Shown: positions 34,084 through 43,740 of the stretch, piece by piece
Layout: every line of letters starts with the position of its first letter
How positions within the stretch are numbered: position 1 is the stretch's first letter
From: Halalkaliarchaeum desulfuricum
GTDB taxonomy: Archaea; Halobacteriota; Halobacteria; Halobacteriales; Haloferacaceae
NCBI RefSeq assembly: GCF_002952775.1
Contig: NZ_CP025066.1
Span: 1,364,001-1,428,000 of the forward strand
Direction of reading: 5' to 3'
Length of the DNA stretch: 64,000 nucleotides
Program-made: the position numbers and the translations under genes
The notes under the pieces: generated by a model
Seen by the model: the letters and a program-made list of their open reading frames with translations, nothing else
Told to the model about the DNA's origin: nothing
The model's database searches: none

Positions 34084-36023
34084 TGGAGGTATTCGACTAC
34101 CGACCACTGGCTGCGGTTCTGGTCTCGCTGGTCGGCACGGCCGCCATCGTGGCGCTGCACCGCCGACCGAACTACCGAGAGGCGGCGACGATGCTCACGG
34201 CGCTTGCGAAGTTCGGCATCGTCGCGAGCATGCTGCCGGCCGTCCTCGCGGGCACGACGTTCGTCTGGTCGTTCGGGACGTTCGTCCCCGGCGTCGAGTT
34301 CGCGCTCCGTGCGGATCCGCTGGGGATGCTGTTCGCGTTCCTCGCCAGCGGCCTGTGGATCATCACCTCGCTGTACAGCATCGGCTACATGCGCGGGCTC
34401 GACGAACACGGCCAGACGCGATACTTCGCCTCCTTTGCCGTCTCGCTGTCGGCGACCATGGGGATCGCGTTCGCGTCGAACCTCGTGACGATCTTCGTCT
34501 TCTACGAGCTGCTGTCGGTGGCGACGTATCCACTCGTCGCCCACGACGAGGACGACCGCGCGCGGTCGGCCGGCCGGAAGTACATCGCCTACACCTTCTT
34601 CGGCGGGGGCGTACTCGTCCTCGCCGGGACGGTGTTGACGTTCTGGCTGACCGGCACTACTGACTTCACTGCCGGCGGGATCCCGATGCTCGCGGACGTG
34701 GCTGCCGCCGACCCGTGGCTCGCGAAGCTGACGTTCGTACTGCTCGCGGTCGGGTTCGGCGTGAAGGCCGGCCTGATGCCGCTGCACCAGTGGCTTCCCG
34801 AGGCGATGGTCGCGCCGACCCCGGTTTCGGGGCTGTTGCACGCGGTTGCGGTCGTCAAGTCCGGCGCGTTCGGCGTCGCCCGGGTGACCCTCGACGTCTT
34901 CGGACCGCAGGTCGCGTTCGACCTGGGAATGGGGCTGGCGCTGTCGGTGCTGGCGGCGTTTACCCTGACTGCGGCGTCGCTGATCGCGATCCGGAAGGAC
35001 CACCTCAAACAGCGGCTCGCCTACTCGACGGTGTCACAGCTGTCGTACATCGTGCTCGGGCTGGGGCTGTTCGGCTGGTACGGGCTGATCGGCGCGCTGT
35101 TGCACATCCCCGCCCACGCGTTCATGAAGCTCACCCTGTTCTTCTGTGCGGGCGCGATCCACGTCGAAACCCACACCGACTACATCTCGAAAATGGCCGG
35201 CATCGGCAAGCGGATGCCCGTGACGATGGGCGCGTTCGCGATAACGGCCGCCGGCATGGCGGGGATGCCGCTTCTGGCCGGCTTCGTCTCGAAGTACTAC
35301 ATGCTCATCGGCGCGGCGGAACTGGGCGGGGTGTTCCTGTATCTGGCGGGCGCCCTGCTCGTCTCCGGCGTGCTCAACGTCGTCTACTTCTGGCCGGTGG
35401 TGTACACCGCCTTCTTCGAGGCGGAGGACGACCACGATGCCAAGCCGCTGGTCGACGGCCCCATGGGCGGCGAGCGTCGCTCGCTGCTGGCGGCGACCGA
35501 CGGCGGTCGGCCCCCGGAGGACGACACCGTCGAAGCGACCGGCGAAGAGACTGACGGCGAGTCTCCCCGGATTCCCGACGCCGAAGGCGAGGAAGACGAC
35601 GACGTGATCCAGCCGGACTTCTCGCCGGGGGAGCGGGACTTCTCGGAGCCCGCACCCACCGTCGACACCGGCGACTACGCCGTCGACCAGTATCCGAGCG
35701 ACCACCTCGATGACGATCACGAGGACAGGACAGCAGATCGGGATGACCGTGACGAACCACACGAAGGCCGCGACGAAACACACGAAGGCCACGACGAAAC
35801 ACACGAAGGCCACGACGAACACCACCACGGCGGCCCGCCGTCGGGCGGCTGGCGGCGACTTTCCGCCCGGGAGGCGCTTTCGGGCCGTGAAACGACCTGG
35901 TTCATGCTCGGGCCGATCCTGGCCGCCGCGCTGGGCGCGGTGCTGCTCGGGATCGTCCCTTACCGGATGGTGTTCCTCGGACTCATCGAGCTGATCGTCG
36001 AGAACGCGGGGGTGCTGCCATGA
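34083..36023 (+). CDS. Mrp/Mnh antiporter D-like subunit (2 of 3) with His-rich repeats
   Basis: This 646-residue NuoL/M/N-family protein has the usual core: VFYELLSVATYPLVAHDED, VGFGVKAGLMPLHQWLPEAMVAPTPVSGLLHAVAV split over two helices, and RLAYSTVSQLSYIVLG. Between the last helices is a 160-residue acidic loop. It contains three direct heptads HEG(R/H)DE(T/H) at residues 560-580 followed by a His-rich stretch, which may bind divalent metal. It shares one base with mnhD (stop TAA, start ATG). It could replace MrpA-N. Confidence 0.88.
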   Translation: MEVFDYRPLAAVLVSLVGTAAIVALHRRPNYREAATMLTALAKFGIVASMLPAVLAGTTFVWSFGTFVPGVEFALRADPLGMLFAFLASGLWIITSLYSIGYMRGLDEHGQTRYFASFAVSLSATMGIAFASNLVTIFVFYELLSVATYPLVAHDEDDRARSAGRKYIAYTFFGGGVLVLAGTVLTFWLTGTTDFTAGGIPMLADVAAADPWLAKLTFVLLAVGFGVKAGLMPLHQWLPEAMVAPTPVSGLLHAVAVVKSGAFGVARVTLDVFGPQVAFDLGMGLALSVLAAFTLTAASLIAIRKDHLKQRLAYSTVSQLSYIVLGLGLFGWYGLIGALLHIPAHAFMKLTLFFCAGAIHVETHTDYISKMAGIGKRMPVTMGAFAITAAGMAGMPLLAGFVSKYYMLIGAAELGGVFLYLAGALLVSGVLNVVYFWPVVYTAFFEAEDDHDAKPLVDGPMGGERRSLLAATDGGRPPEDDTVEATGEETDGESPRIPDAEGEEDDDVIQPDFSPGERDFSEPAPTVDTGDYAVDQYPSDHLDDDHEDRTADRDDRDEPHEGRDETHEGHDETHEGHDEHHHGGPPSGGWRRLSAREALSGRETTWFMLGPILAAALGAVLLGIVPYRMVFLGLIELIVENAGVLP

Positions 36024-37813
36024 ACGAACTGCTCGCCACGATCCCGCCGTTCCTCCCCGTCGCGGTCGCCGCGCTACTTGCGGTCTTGTTGCCGCGACAC
36101 GCCGGCCACGCGGTCGGGATGCTGGCCGCGCTGTTCGTGCTCGGCCAGTCGCTCGTGATGCCGGCGACGACCCCCGCGACCGTGCAGTTCCTCGGCTTCG
36201 AAACGGTGCCGATCTTCGTCGATCAGTTCACCCGGCTGTACGGCGTCGTGATCGGCTTCCTCGCGGCCGCCGCCGTCGCGTACTCGTGGGGCAGCGACGC
36301 CCCGCGAGTACAGACCGGCTTCGCGCTCGCGTACGTCTCCAGCACGCTGGGGATGGTGTTCGCCGGCGACTGGCTCACGCTGATCTTCTTCTGGGAGCTG
36401 ATGGCCGTCACCTCGACGCTTCTGGTGTGGCACTACGGCGGCGAGGCGGTCCGGGCGGGCTACCGCTACGCCATCGCCCACGGGATCGGCGGGACGCTCC
36501 TTCTGGGGGCGGTGACGCTACACTACGCCCGGGTGGGGTCGTTCCTCTTCGAAGCCAGCACCGGGATCGCAGGGAGCCTGGGGACGCTGCCGTCGGTCGA
36601 GGCGCTGCCGGCGCTGCTCGCGGCGCTGGGGATCGGCGTCAACTGTGCGTTCATCGGCCTGCACACCTGGCTGCCGGACACCTACCCGCGTCCCCACGTC
36701 GCGGCGTCGGTGTTCCTGTCGGTGTTCACCACCAAAACTGCGGTCTACGCAATGTACCGCGCGTTCCCGGAAGGTGGCCTGTGGCTGGCGTATCTCGGCG
36801 GCGCGATGGCCGTCTACGGCGTCTTCTTCGCCCTGCTGCAGTACGATCCGCGGCGGCTGCTCTCGTATCACATCCAGGCCCAGGTGGGGTACATGCTCGC
36901 GGGGATCGGGCTCGCGTCGCTGGGTGGCGATCTCGGCAACTTCGCGGTCGCCGGCGGGGTGGCTCACGCCTTCAACAACGTGCTGTACAAGAGCCTGCTG
37001 TTCATGGCCGTCGGGGTCGTGATCTACCGGACCGGAATAAACGACATCCGGAAGCTCGGCGGGCTCTGGAAGGTGATGCCCGTCACCTTCGTCGTCTACG
37101 TGATCGGGGCCGCGTCGATTACCGCCGTCCCCGGATTCACGGGATTCATCTCGAAAGGGATGGTGATCGACGCCGCCCACGAGGTGAGCAACGTGCCGCT
37201 CCTTTTGGGTGAAGACCTGCTGTGGTGGCTGTTGATCATCGGCGGCGTCGGGACGTTCATGTCCTTCATCAAGCTCGGCTGGTACATCTTCTTCCACAAC
37301 GCGCCGGAGATCCGACCCAAGGACTCGACGGTGGGACAGACCGTCGGGATGGTCGCGGTTGCCGGGCTGTGTGTGTACTTCGGGATCTTCTACGGCTCGC
37401 TGTTCGAGCTGCTGCCGTTCGCGGAGACCTGGGAAACCTCGCCGTACAGCACGGGTCACCTGATCGAAGGGTTCGCCCTGCTGGTGGCCGGCTTCGTCGG
37501 CTTCTTCACGCTGAAGGGGCCGCTCGCCCGGATCTCCCACCTGCCGGACATGGAGCGGGTGATCAACCCGGCGGTCTTTTACACCGGTCGGGGCTTCGTC
37601 TGGGGTGTCACCGAGTTGTGGGCGGCCGTCGACCGGGTCGTCATGCAAACTGCGGCGACGCTGAAGCAGATCGGCACGCATCCCGAGCAGGCCGTGCGGC
37701 GCGTCGCCGGAATCTCCGAGGACGCCGACGTCTACCTGCGTGCCGACATCGGTCGGAGCGTGATCTTCCTCACGTTACTCACGGCGGCGGCGCTGGCGGC
37801 GCTGTTGCTGTAG
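36020..37813 (+). CDS. Mrp/Mnh antiporter D-like subunit (3 of 3)
   Basis: This 597-residue third NuoL/M/N-like protein overlaps the previous gene as ATGA. It has FFWELMAVTSTLLVWHYGGEA, GIGVNCAFIGLHTWLPDTYPRPHVAAS, then a NVLYKSLLFMAVGV segment, the NuoL-like pattern, and ends with hydrophobic helices and a short tail. Having three D-like subunits plus split A parts is a pattern seen in haloarchaeal Mrp loci. It ends the operon; the next gene is convergent. Confidence 0.88.
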   Translation: MNELLATIPPFLPVAVAALLAVLLPRHAGHAVGMLAALFVLGQSLVMPATTPATVQFLGFETVPIFVDQFTRLYGVVIGFLAAAAVAYSWGSDAPRVQTGFALAYVSSTLGMVFAGDWLTLIFFWELMAVTSTLLVWHYGGEAVRAGYRYAIAHGIGGTLLLGAVTLHYARVGSFLFEASTGIAGSLGTLPSVEALPALLAALGIGVNCAFIGLHTWLPDTYPRPHVAASVFLSVFTTKTAVYAMYRAFPEGGLWLAYLGGAMAVYGVFFALLQYDPRRLLSYHIQAQVGYMLAGIGLASLGGDLGNFAVAGGVAHAFNNVLYKSLLFMAVGVVIYRTGINDIRKLGGLWKVMPVTFVVYVIGAASITAVPGFTGFISKGMVIDAAHEVSNVPLLLGEDLLWWLLIIGGVGTFMSFIKLGWYIFFHNAPEIRPKDSTVGQTVGMVAVAGLCVYFGIFYGSLFELLPFAETWETSPYSTGHLIEGFALLVAGFVGFFTLKGPLARISHLPDMERVINPAVFYTGRGFVWGVTELWAAVDRVVMQTAATLKQIGTHPEQAVRRVAGISEDADVYLRADIGRSVIFLTLLTAAALAALLL

Positions 37814-37877
37814 CGCTGACACGCTGTCGCGCGCGACGTCGGTCGAAATCGGCCGACCGCTGAAAGCGGCCTCGGTG

Positions 37878-40100
37878 TCAGCCCATCGGTTCCGCGACCG
37901 GCTCGGCGGACAGGTCGCCGTCGACGTCGGCCTCGACGCTCACGAGCGCGCGGTCGAAGTGATCCATCGTCAGGACGATTTCTGCTGGATCGGGTTCCTC
38001 CCCGGCAGCATCGGCATCGACGTACTCGCGGACGGCGATCTGTGCGGCCTCCCGACAGATTGCCGCGATGTCTGCACCAGTCCGCCCGTCGGTCCGGTCG
38101 GCGAGTTCGTCGAGGTCGACGTCGTCGGCCAGCGGCCGATCCCGGGTGTGGATCGCGAAGATCTCCCGGCGGGCCCGTTCGTCGGGTTCGCCCACCTCGA
38201 CGTGTCGATCGAGACGCCCGGGGCGGAGCAGCGCCGAGTCGATCAGGTCGGGCCGGTTGGTCGCCGCGATCACCACGACGTCCTCGAGCGCTTCCATGCC
38301 GTCCAGTTCGGTGAGCAGCTGGGAGACCACCCGTTCGCCGACGTTGGAGTCGCCGACGCCACGGCCACGCTCGGCAGCGATCGCGTCGATCTCGTCGAAG
38401 AAGACGACTGTGGGCGCGTTCGCCCGGGCCTTCTCGAAGATCTCCCGGACCGCCTTCTCGGATTCACCGACGAACTTGTCGAACAGCTCCGGACCCTTGA
38501 TCGAGATGAAGTTCGCCTCCGACTCGTTTGCGACCGCCTTCGCGAGCAGCGTCTTGCCCGTTCCGGGGGGGCCGTACAGCAACACGCCCTTCGCGGGCTC
38601 GAGGGCGACCCGCTGGTAGGCGTCGGCGTACTCGAGGGGCCACTGGATGGTTTCCTTGAGGCTCCGTTGCGCCTCCTCGAGGCCACCGACGTCCGCCCAG
38701 GTGACGTCGGGCACCTCGACGAACACCTCACGGAGCGCCGACGGCTCGATGCTCCGCATGGCCGCCCGGAAGTCGTCGTCGGTGACTTCGATCGAATCGA
38801 GTACCTCGGTAGGGATCTCGTCGTCCTCGAGGTCGATCTCCGGACGGACGCGACGGAGCGCACGCATCGCCGCTTCCTTCGCCAGGCTCTCGATGTCCGC
38901 GCCGACGAAGCCGTGGGTGTTTTCGGCGTACGCCTCGCGGTCGACATCGTCGGCGAGAGGCATTCCCCGGGTGTGGATCGAGAGGATCTCCTCCCGGTCG
39001 TCGCGATCGGGGACGCCGATCTCGATCTCGCGGTCGAACCGGCCGCCGCGGCGCAACGCGGGGTCGATCGCGTCCACGCGGTTGGTGGTGCCGATCACCG
39101 TGATCCGGCCGCGCTCCTCGAGCCCGTCCATCAGACTGAGCAGTTGGGCGACCACCCGGCGCTCGACGTCGCCGGACACCTCCTCGCGTTTGGGGGCGAT
39201 GGAGTCGAGTTCGTCGATGAAGACGATCGCCGGCGCGTTCTCCTCGGCTTCCTCGAACACCTCCCGGAGTTGCTCTTCGCTCTCGCCGTAGTACTTCGAC
39301 ATGATCTCCGGGCCACTGATCGTCTGGAAGTGGGCGTCGATCTCGTTGGCGACGGCCTTCGCGATCAGCGTCTTGCCGGTGCCCGGCGGGCCGTACAGCA
39401 ACACCCCCTTCGGCGGCTCGATTCCGAGGGTGCTGAACAGTTCGGGATGCCGCATCGGCAGTTCGATCATCTCCCGGACCTGCTCGAGCTCCTCGTCGAG
39501 ACCCCCGATGTCCTCGTAGGTGACGCTGGGTCCTTCGGGAACCGGGGTGGCCTCGCCACCGGCGACGTCGATGACGTCTTCGTCAGTGCCAGCTCTCGCG
39601 GTTTTGATCTCTGTGTCGGGCTGTACGACGACGGTGTCGGCCGGGGCGGCGTCGACGATGCGAAGCGGGAGACGTCGTCCGGATCGCCGGGAGAGCAGAC
39701 CGAATCCAAGCTGCAGCGAGATCGTCTCGCCGACGGTGAGGGCTCTGTCTGTGAGTTCCTCGCGGAGATACGGCCCGAGATCGCCGCGCACACGTACCTC
39801 GTCGGGAAGCGCAACCGTCACGTGGTCGGCCGGTTCGATGTCCGTTGGTTCGACGGTCACCCGGTCGTCGATGCCGACGTTTGCCTGCGTCCGGAGTTCG
39901 CCGTCGATGCGGATGACTCCGGTTCCGGCGTCGCCGGCGTCGCTCGGCCACACGCGGGCAATCGTTCGATTCCCGCCCCGCCCCTCGATCGTCACGAAGT
40001 CGCCACCGGAGACGCCAATCTGTGAGAGCGCTTCCCTATCGATGACAGCCATACCGCTTCCCGGATCGCGGTTCTTGAGCTGTTTGACCGTGAGTCGCAT
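37878..40100 (-). CDS. CDC48/VCP-family AAA ATPase
   Basis: This 740-residue AAA+ unfoldase has an N-domain (residues 1-180, double-psi barrel and CDC48 domain 2). Two ATPase domains follow, with P-loops near residues 234 and 508 (GPPGTGKT) and Walker B motifs [10 protein letters not shown] and [10 protein letters not shown]. Arginine fingers are in each D-domain (RRGGRFDRE and RPGRLDRH). It would form a hexamer that remodels proteins, often with the proteasome and SAMP pathway. ATG 40100 (MRLTVKQLK) is chosen; GTG 40109 adds MIP. An Hsp20 gene on the same strand lies upstream. Confidence 0.93.
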   Translation of the reverse strand: MRLTVKQLKNRDPGSGMAVIDREALSQIGVSGGDFVTIEGRGGNRTIARVWPSDAGDAGTGVIRIDGELRTQANVGIDDRVTVEPTDIEPADHVTVALPDEVRVRGDLGPYLREELTDRALTVGETISLQLGFGLLSRRSGRRLPLRIVDAAPADTVVVQPDTEIKTARAGTDEDVIDVAGGEATPVPEGPSVTYEDIGGLDEELEQVREMIELPMRHPELFSTLGIEPPKGVLLYGPPGTGKTLIAKAVANEIDAHFQTISGPEIMSKYYGESEEQLREVFEEAEENAPAIVFIDELDSIAPKREEVSGDVERRVVAQLLSLMDGLEERGRITVIGTTNRVDAIDPALRRGGRFDREIEIGVPDRDDREEILSIHTRGMPLADDVDREAYAENTHGFVGADIESLAKEAAMRALRRVRPEIDLEDDEIPTEVLDSIEVTDDDFRAAMRSIEPSALREVFVEVPDVTWADVGGLEEAQRSLKETIQWPLEYADAYQRVALEPAKGVLLYGPPGTGKTLLAKAVANESEANFISIKGPELFDKFVGESEKAVREIFEKARANAPTVVFFDEIDAIAAERGRGVGDSNVGERVVSQLLTELDGMEALEDVVVIAATNRPDLIDSALLRPGRLDRHVEVGEPDERARREIFAIHTRDRPLADDVDLDELADRTDGRTGADIAAICREAAQIAVREYVDADAAGEEPDPAEIVLTMDHFDRALVSVEADVDGDLSAEPVAEPMG

Positions 40101-40199
40101 GGGTATCACCGGTTTCTCGTACCGAAAAACGCGAAGTCCGTGGTTCGATCGACAGTCGATACGTCGGCACCCATCGACGACGGAAACGGCCGAGGGGCG

Positions 40200-40571
40200 T
40201 CAGCCCTCGATCTCGATCTCCCGGCCCTGGACCGTCGCACCGGTTTCGACCGGGAGACGCACCTCGAGGATGCCGTTGTTGTACTGGGCGGAGATCGCCT
40301 CGTCGTCGATGGTCTTCGGGAACCGGAACCGTCGGTGGTACGTCTTCCGACGGTCGCGATCCTCGTCCTCGTGCTCGGCGGAGATGTTCAACATTCCGTC
40401 GTCCCACGAGGCGGTGATCTCCTCGGGGTCGAAACCGGGCATCTCGACGGTCAACACGAACTCGCCGTCCTCCTCGTACAGTTCGTAGTCGTCGGTACCG
40501 CTTTCGAAGAGTCTACTCGGAAAGTCGGTGCCTTGCAGCCAGGAACTGGGAGTGTTGGTCGGAAGTGCCAT
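40200..40571 (-). CDS. hsp20: small heat-shock protein Hsp20
   Basis: This 123-residue protein is an alpha-crystallin domain protein: FVLTVEMPGFDPEEI, DGMLNISAEHEDEDRDR, then RRFRFPKTIDDEAI and the NGILEVRLP segment with the anchoring beta-strand. The N-terminus is short and the end lacks an I-x-I/V motif apart from REIEIEG. It should hold unfolded proteins for refolding. GGAGGTG lies about 9 bases before ATG 40571, a good ribosome-binding site. Position upstream of the CDC48 gene is consistent with protein quality control. Confidence 0.92.
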   Translation of the reverse strand: MALPTNTPSSWLQGTDFPSRLFESGTDDYELYEEDGEFVLTVEMPGFDPEEITASWDDGMLNISAEHEDEDRDRRKTYHRRFRFPKTIDDEAISAQYNNGILEVRLPVETGATVQGREIEIEG

Positions 40572-40655
40572 GTTTCAGTCACCTCCGTGCTCGGTCGGAA
40601 TTATGTTGGCGCTTCGTAAAAAATCTTTTGGAAGCGTGGCGGTTGTGTCTGGCGA

Positions 40656-41630
40656 TTACATCTCGAAGGCGGCGGCGACGAGAAGCGGGAACACCAGCGT
40701 CGCCTCGGCTTCGATCTGGGTGTAGTTGGTCTCGTTTTCCTTGATCTTTCCCCAGGAAACCGCCTCCTCGGGGGTCGCACCCGAAAGCGAGCCGTCGCCC
40801 TCCATTCCCGTCGAGATGTAAACGACGTAGTCGGCGCCGCCCCGGAACAGGTTGGTCATGATCGCGTGGTGTTTCGGGACGCCGCCCCCGACCGCGATCA
40901 GTCCGGTGGTGTCGGCGAGCATGCCGTCCTCGATCAGGTCCTCGTAGTCGTCCATGGTCGCGATGTCGACGTCGTCCTCGTGGCCCTGCCGGTAGTAGTA
41001 CAGGAAGTTGCCGATCTCGGAGTCGGTGAGCGCCGGGCAGTACACCGGCACGTCGTTGTCGGCGGCCTGCTTGAGCACCGAGTCCTCGTCCTCGAGCGTC
41101 TCGCCGAGCTCGCGGGCGAACGCCGTCGGCGTTCTGATCGGTTTCTCGGCGAAGAAGTCGTCGAAGAAGTCGTAGAGATACTCCTCGAGCCAGACGTACC
41201 GATCCGAGGGAACGTAGATGTTGCCGAGCCGGTTGATTCCCCGCTCCCGAAGGGCGGCCTCGTCTGCGTCCCACTGGCCCATCTTGAACGGTTTCGCGGT
41301 CTTGATGACGTCCTCGGCCAGCGATCCGGACGTGGTGATGATCACGTCGACGTACCCCTCGCGGACCAGCGCCGCCACCGTCTCCCGAAGCCCGGAGGAG
41401 ACGATGTTGGAGGTAAACGTGAGGTAGACGGTCGCGTCCGCTTCCTGCATCCGTTTGGCGATGTCGACCGCCTCCGCGAGGTGTGTCGCCTGGAAGCCGG
41501 TCGTTGCGTAGGCGTCGAGCAGTGCTCCGAGGTCGAACTCGCCGCGGAAGTCGTAGCCGCGAACGTCCGGCGTGTCGGGCTCCTCGTCGGACCCGGGTAC
41601 GACGTGTTCGCGGGATTCGTCGTCGTCCAT
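40656..41630 (-). CDS. dys: deoxyhypusine synthase
   Basis: This 324-residue protein has the family landmarks TSNIVSSGLRE, VDVIITTSGSLAEDV, GGGVPKHHAIM and GATPEEAVSWGKIK, where Lys of SWGKIK is the residue that takes the aminobutyl group from spermidine. It modifies a lysine of initiation factor aIF5A. An acidic 20-residue N-terminus is haloarchaeal. The stop is 84 bases upstream of the Hsp20 start. The enzyme is normally essential in archaea. Confidence 0.93.
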   Translation of the reverse strand: MDDDESREHVVPGSDEEPDTPDVRGYDFRGEFDLGALLDAYATTGFQATHLAEAVDIAKRMQEADATVYLTFTSNIVSSGLRETVAALVREGYVDVIITTSGSLAEDVIKTAKPFKMGQWDADEAALRERGINRLGNIYVPSDRYVWLEEYLYDFFDDFFAEKPIRTPTAFARELGETLEDEDSVLKQAADNDVPVYCPALTDSEIGNFLYYYRQGHEDDVDIATMDDYEDLIEDGMLADTTGLIAVGGGVPKHHAIMTNLFRGGADYVVYISTGMEGDGSLSGATPEEAVSWGKIKENETNYTQIEAEATLVFPLLVAAAFEM

Positions 41631-41729
41631 ACGCTCCGTTGGCCGACGGTGGGTTTCAATCGCTCGGGATCGATCTCGACGGCCGATCCCGACGAGACGC
41701 AGGCAGCGACGCGGTCGCTTTGTCCCCGA

Positions 41730-43535
41730 TCAGGGGTTTCGCGACCGCGTCGATCGGGTCCGTCCGGTCGTCGAGGAGCCGAGAGTCGACCGCGTCGAGA
41801 CGAAACTGGACGCAGCCGACCCCTCCAGCGCGTCCGTCGGAATCCGGGCCCACGGATCGGCCGACTCCGGCGACGGTTCGACGGGGACCTCGACGGTCAC
41901 GATCGCTCCGGTCGGGTCGTTCTCCGCGAACTCGACGGTACCGCCGGCCATCTCCGCTCCCCATTTGACCAGCCACAGTCCCAGGCCGCTGCCGTGCTCC
42001 AGTTGGGTTTCGGTTCCGCTTTCCAGCACCTCCCGCTCGTACTCGTCGATTCCGGGCCCGTTGTCCGCGACCGTAATCGTGACCCGATCGCCGTCGGACT
42101 CCGCGGTGACCCTCATCCACGGATCGTCGTCGAGGTTGTGCTCGGCGGCGTTCTCGACGAGGTTCTCACACACCACCTCCAGTACACCCGCCACGTGGAC
42201 GTCTTCTCCGGTCGGCTCCACGTCGACGTCGACGTGCGGATACGCCGATCTCACGTCGGCGACACAGGCCTCGAGAAGTCCGTCGACCGGAATCGGCTCC
42301 TCGCTGGGTCCAGTCTCGAACAGTTCGAGGATCTCCCTGCCCTTCTCGCCGATCTCCTCGAGACGGTCCGCACGCCGCTTTATGACGCGGGCCTCCTTCG
42401 AGTCGTATTCGTCGGTCAACAGTCCGGCGTAGCCGGCGATCACGTTCGTCTCCGTCCGGATGTTGTGGCGCAACACCCGGTTGAGCACCTCGAGCCGCTG
42501 TTGCTGCTGGAGGTAATCGGTGATGTCGTGCAGCGAGATCACCCGTCCGATGACCCGGTCGTAAGCGTTAGTGATTTCGGTGACGGTGACGTCGTACTTC
42601 CCGGTCCGGCCGTCGGTTTCGATGGTCAGATGTCCGGACATCGCTCCGTCCGCAGGCAGTTCGTTGTACTCCGGAACGATCTCGCTACCGGGCTCTCCGA
42701 GCGCCGCCGGTCGCTCCACGCCGAGACTCCGTACGGCCTCCCCGTTGAGTTCCACGACGTAGTCGTTGCTGTCGACGACGATGGCCCCCTGGTTCATCTC
42801 CTCGAACAACAACTCCGGCGCGTGACGGTTCGGGGATGGGTTGGTTCCGAACAGCCGGAATCGGGTGAGCGCGCCGAGATACGCCACACCGGAGACGGCG
42901 AAGGCGATCGGCGTGGGATCGATCCCGCCGGTCGGGAGAACGCCAGTCACGTACAGCACGCTGGTCAGCCAGGGGGCAACGGTCCCGATCAGCACCGCGC
43001 TACTCTGTCCGCGGAACTCGGTTGCCTCACTCCAGACGAGTTCGAGGAGAGGGATGCTCCCGAGTATGCCGAGGAAGTACGTGTAGCCCGCAATTATCCA
43101 GTACCAGGGGCCGGCGACGTAGTTGAGCCTCACCACTCCCGCCGTTTCGACGAGGGTCGTCTCCAGATACAGGAGATCGTGGAACTGACTGGTCATGGCC
43201 AGCCAGACAGTTGCGAGCGGTACGACCGACACCAGTCCGACGTAGCGTGTCTGAACGTACTGATCCCGCCCGGTGTATTCGAGGGCGAAAAACAGCCACG
43301 CGACCGGAATCGCGACGACACCGATCCACGACATGTTCATCCAGAACACTTTCGCCGACAGTGTCGCCGCCTCCAACTGGAAGAGAAGTGAGATGGACCA
43401 CCAGATCTGGCCGACGAGCAGCACGAACAGCGGAATCGATCCCGGCTCGTACCGCTCACGCCAGGCCAAAAGCGCCGCGGTCATTCCGACGATGACCGCA
43501 GCGAACAACAGTGGTGTGATGGAGAGGTCAAACAC
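41730..43535 (-). CDS. sensor histidine kinase with 7TM N-terminal domain and PAS domain
   Basis: This 601-residue membrane kinase starts at GTG 43535. Residues 1-230 hold seven helices, the N-terminal 7TM domain of histidine kinases (hydrophobic runs from FAAVIVGMTAALLAW on). Residues 240-345 look like a PAS domain (EEMNQGAIVVDSNDYVVELN; RVISLHDITDYL). The HisKA box has His357 (VLRHNIRTE), and the ATPase has VCENLVENAAEHN, ITVADNGPGID and GSGLGLWLVK. Past residue 565 the tail turns Ser/Thr/Arg-rich; the alternative frame there looks more protein-like, so a frameshift is possible. The signal is unknown and no response regulator is next to it. Confidence 0.9.
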   Translation of the reverse strand: MFDLSITPLLFAAVIVGMTAALLAWRERYEPGSIPLFVLLVGQIWWSISLLFQLEAATLSAKVFWMNMSWIGVVAIPVAWLFFALEYTGRDQYVQTRYVGLVSVVPLATVWLAMTSQFHDLLYLETTLVETAGVVRLNYVAGPWYWIIAGYTYFLGILGSIPLLELVWSEATEFRGQSSAVLIGTVAPWLTSVLYVTGVLPTGGIDPTPIAFAVSGVAYLGALTRFRLFGTNPSPNRHAPELLFEEMNQGAIVVDSNDYVVELNGEAVRSLGVERPAALGEPGSEIVPEYNELPADGAMSGHLTIETDGRTGKYDVTVTEITNAYDRVIGRVISLHDITDYLQQQQRLEVLNRVLRHNIRTETNVIAGYAGLLTDEYDSKEARVIKRRADRLEEIGEKGREILELFETGPSEEPIPVDGLLEACVADVRSAYPHVDVDVEPTGEDVHVAGVLEVVCENLVENAAEHNLDDDPWMRVTAESDGDRVTITVADNGPGIDEYEREVLESGTETQLEHGSGLGLWLVKWGAEMAGGTVEFAENDPTGAIVTVEVPVEPSPESADPWARIPTDALEGSAASSFVSTRSTLGSSTTGRTRSTRSRNP

Positions 43536-43645
43536 TACTACGTGAAGGGTTGTCGTGACTGCCTAATTAAAGCATAGGTCTCGTAATCACTATTGATAAC
43601 TAGCAGGTGACAAAATATATGAAGACAGATAGGAGTTACAAAAAA

Positions 43646-43705
43646 CTAGTTAGCCATCCAATAAGAACAGTCGGCCCTAGTTAGCCATCCAATAAGAACA
43701 GTCGG
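43646..43705. repeat. tandem pair of a 29-base direct repeat
   Basis: Two identical copies of a 29-base sequence starting CTAGTTAGCCATCC and ending AACAGTCGG lie at 43646-43674 and 43677-43705, set 31 bases apart. They are in the AT-rich gap between the 3' end of the UbiA gene and the start of the kinase gene. They could be a duplicated operator, slippage, or the scar of a mobile element. Confidence 0.75.
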
Positions 43706-43740
43706 TCTCCGCAAACTGCCTCGACTCGACGGAGGGGTAG

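Noticed and set aside
37875-40025. 716-codon open frame on the plus strand opposite the CDC48 ATPase gene
   Set aside because: Antisense of a protein with two complete AAA domains; no motif of its own.
40866-43391. 841-codon open frame on the plus strand opposite deoxyhypusine synthase and the sensor kinase
   Set aside because: Spans two real genes on the other strand and the gap between them; composition is that of antisense translation.
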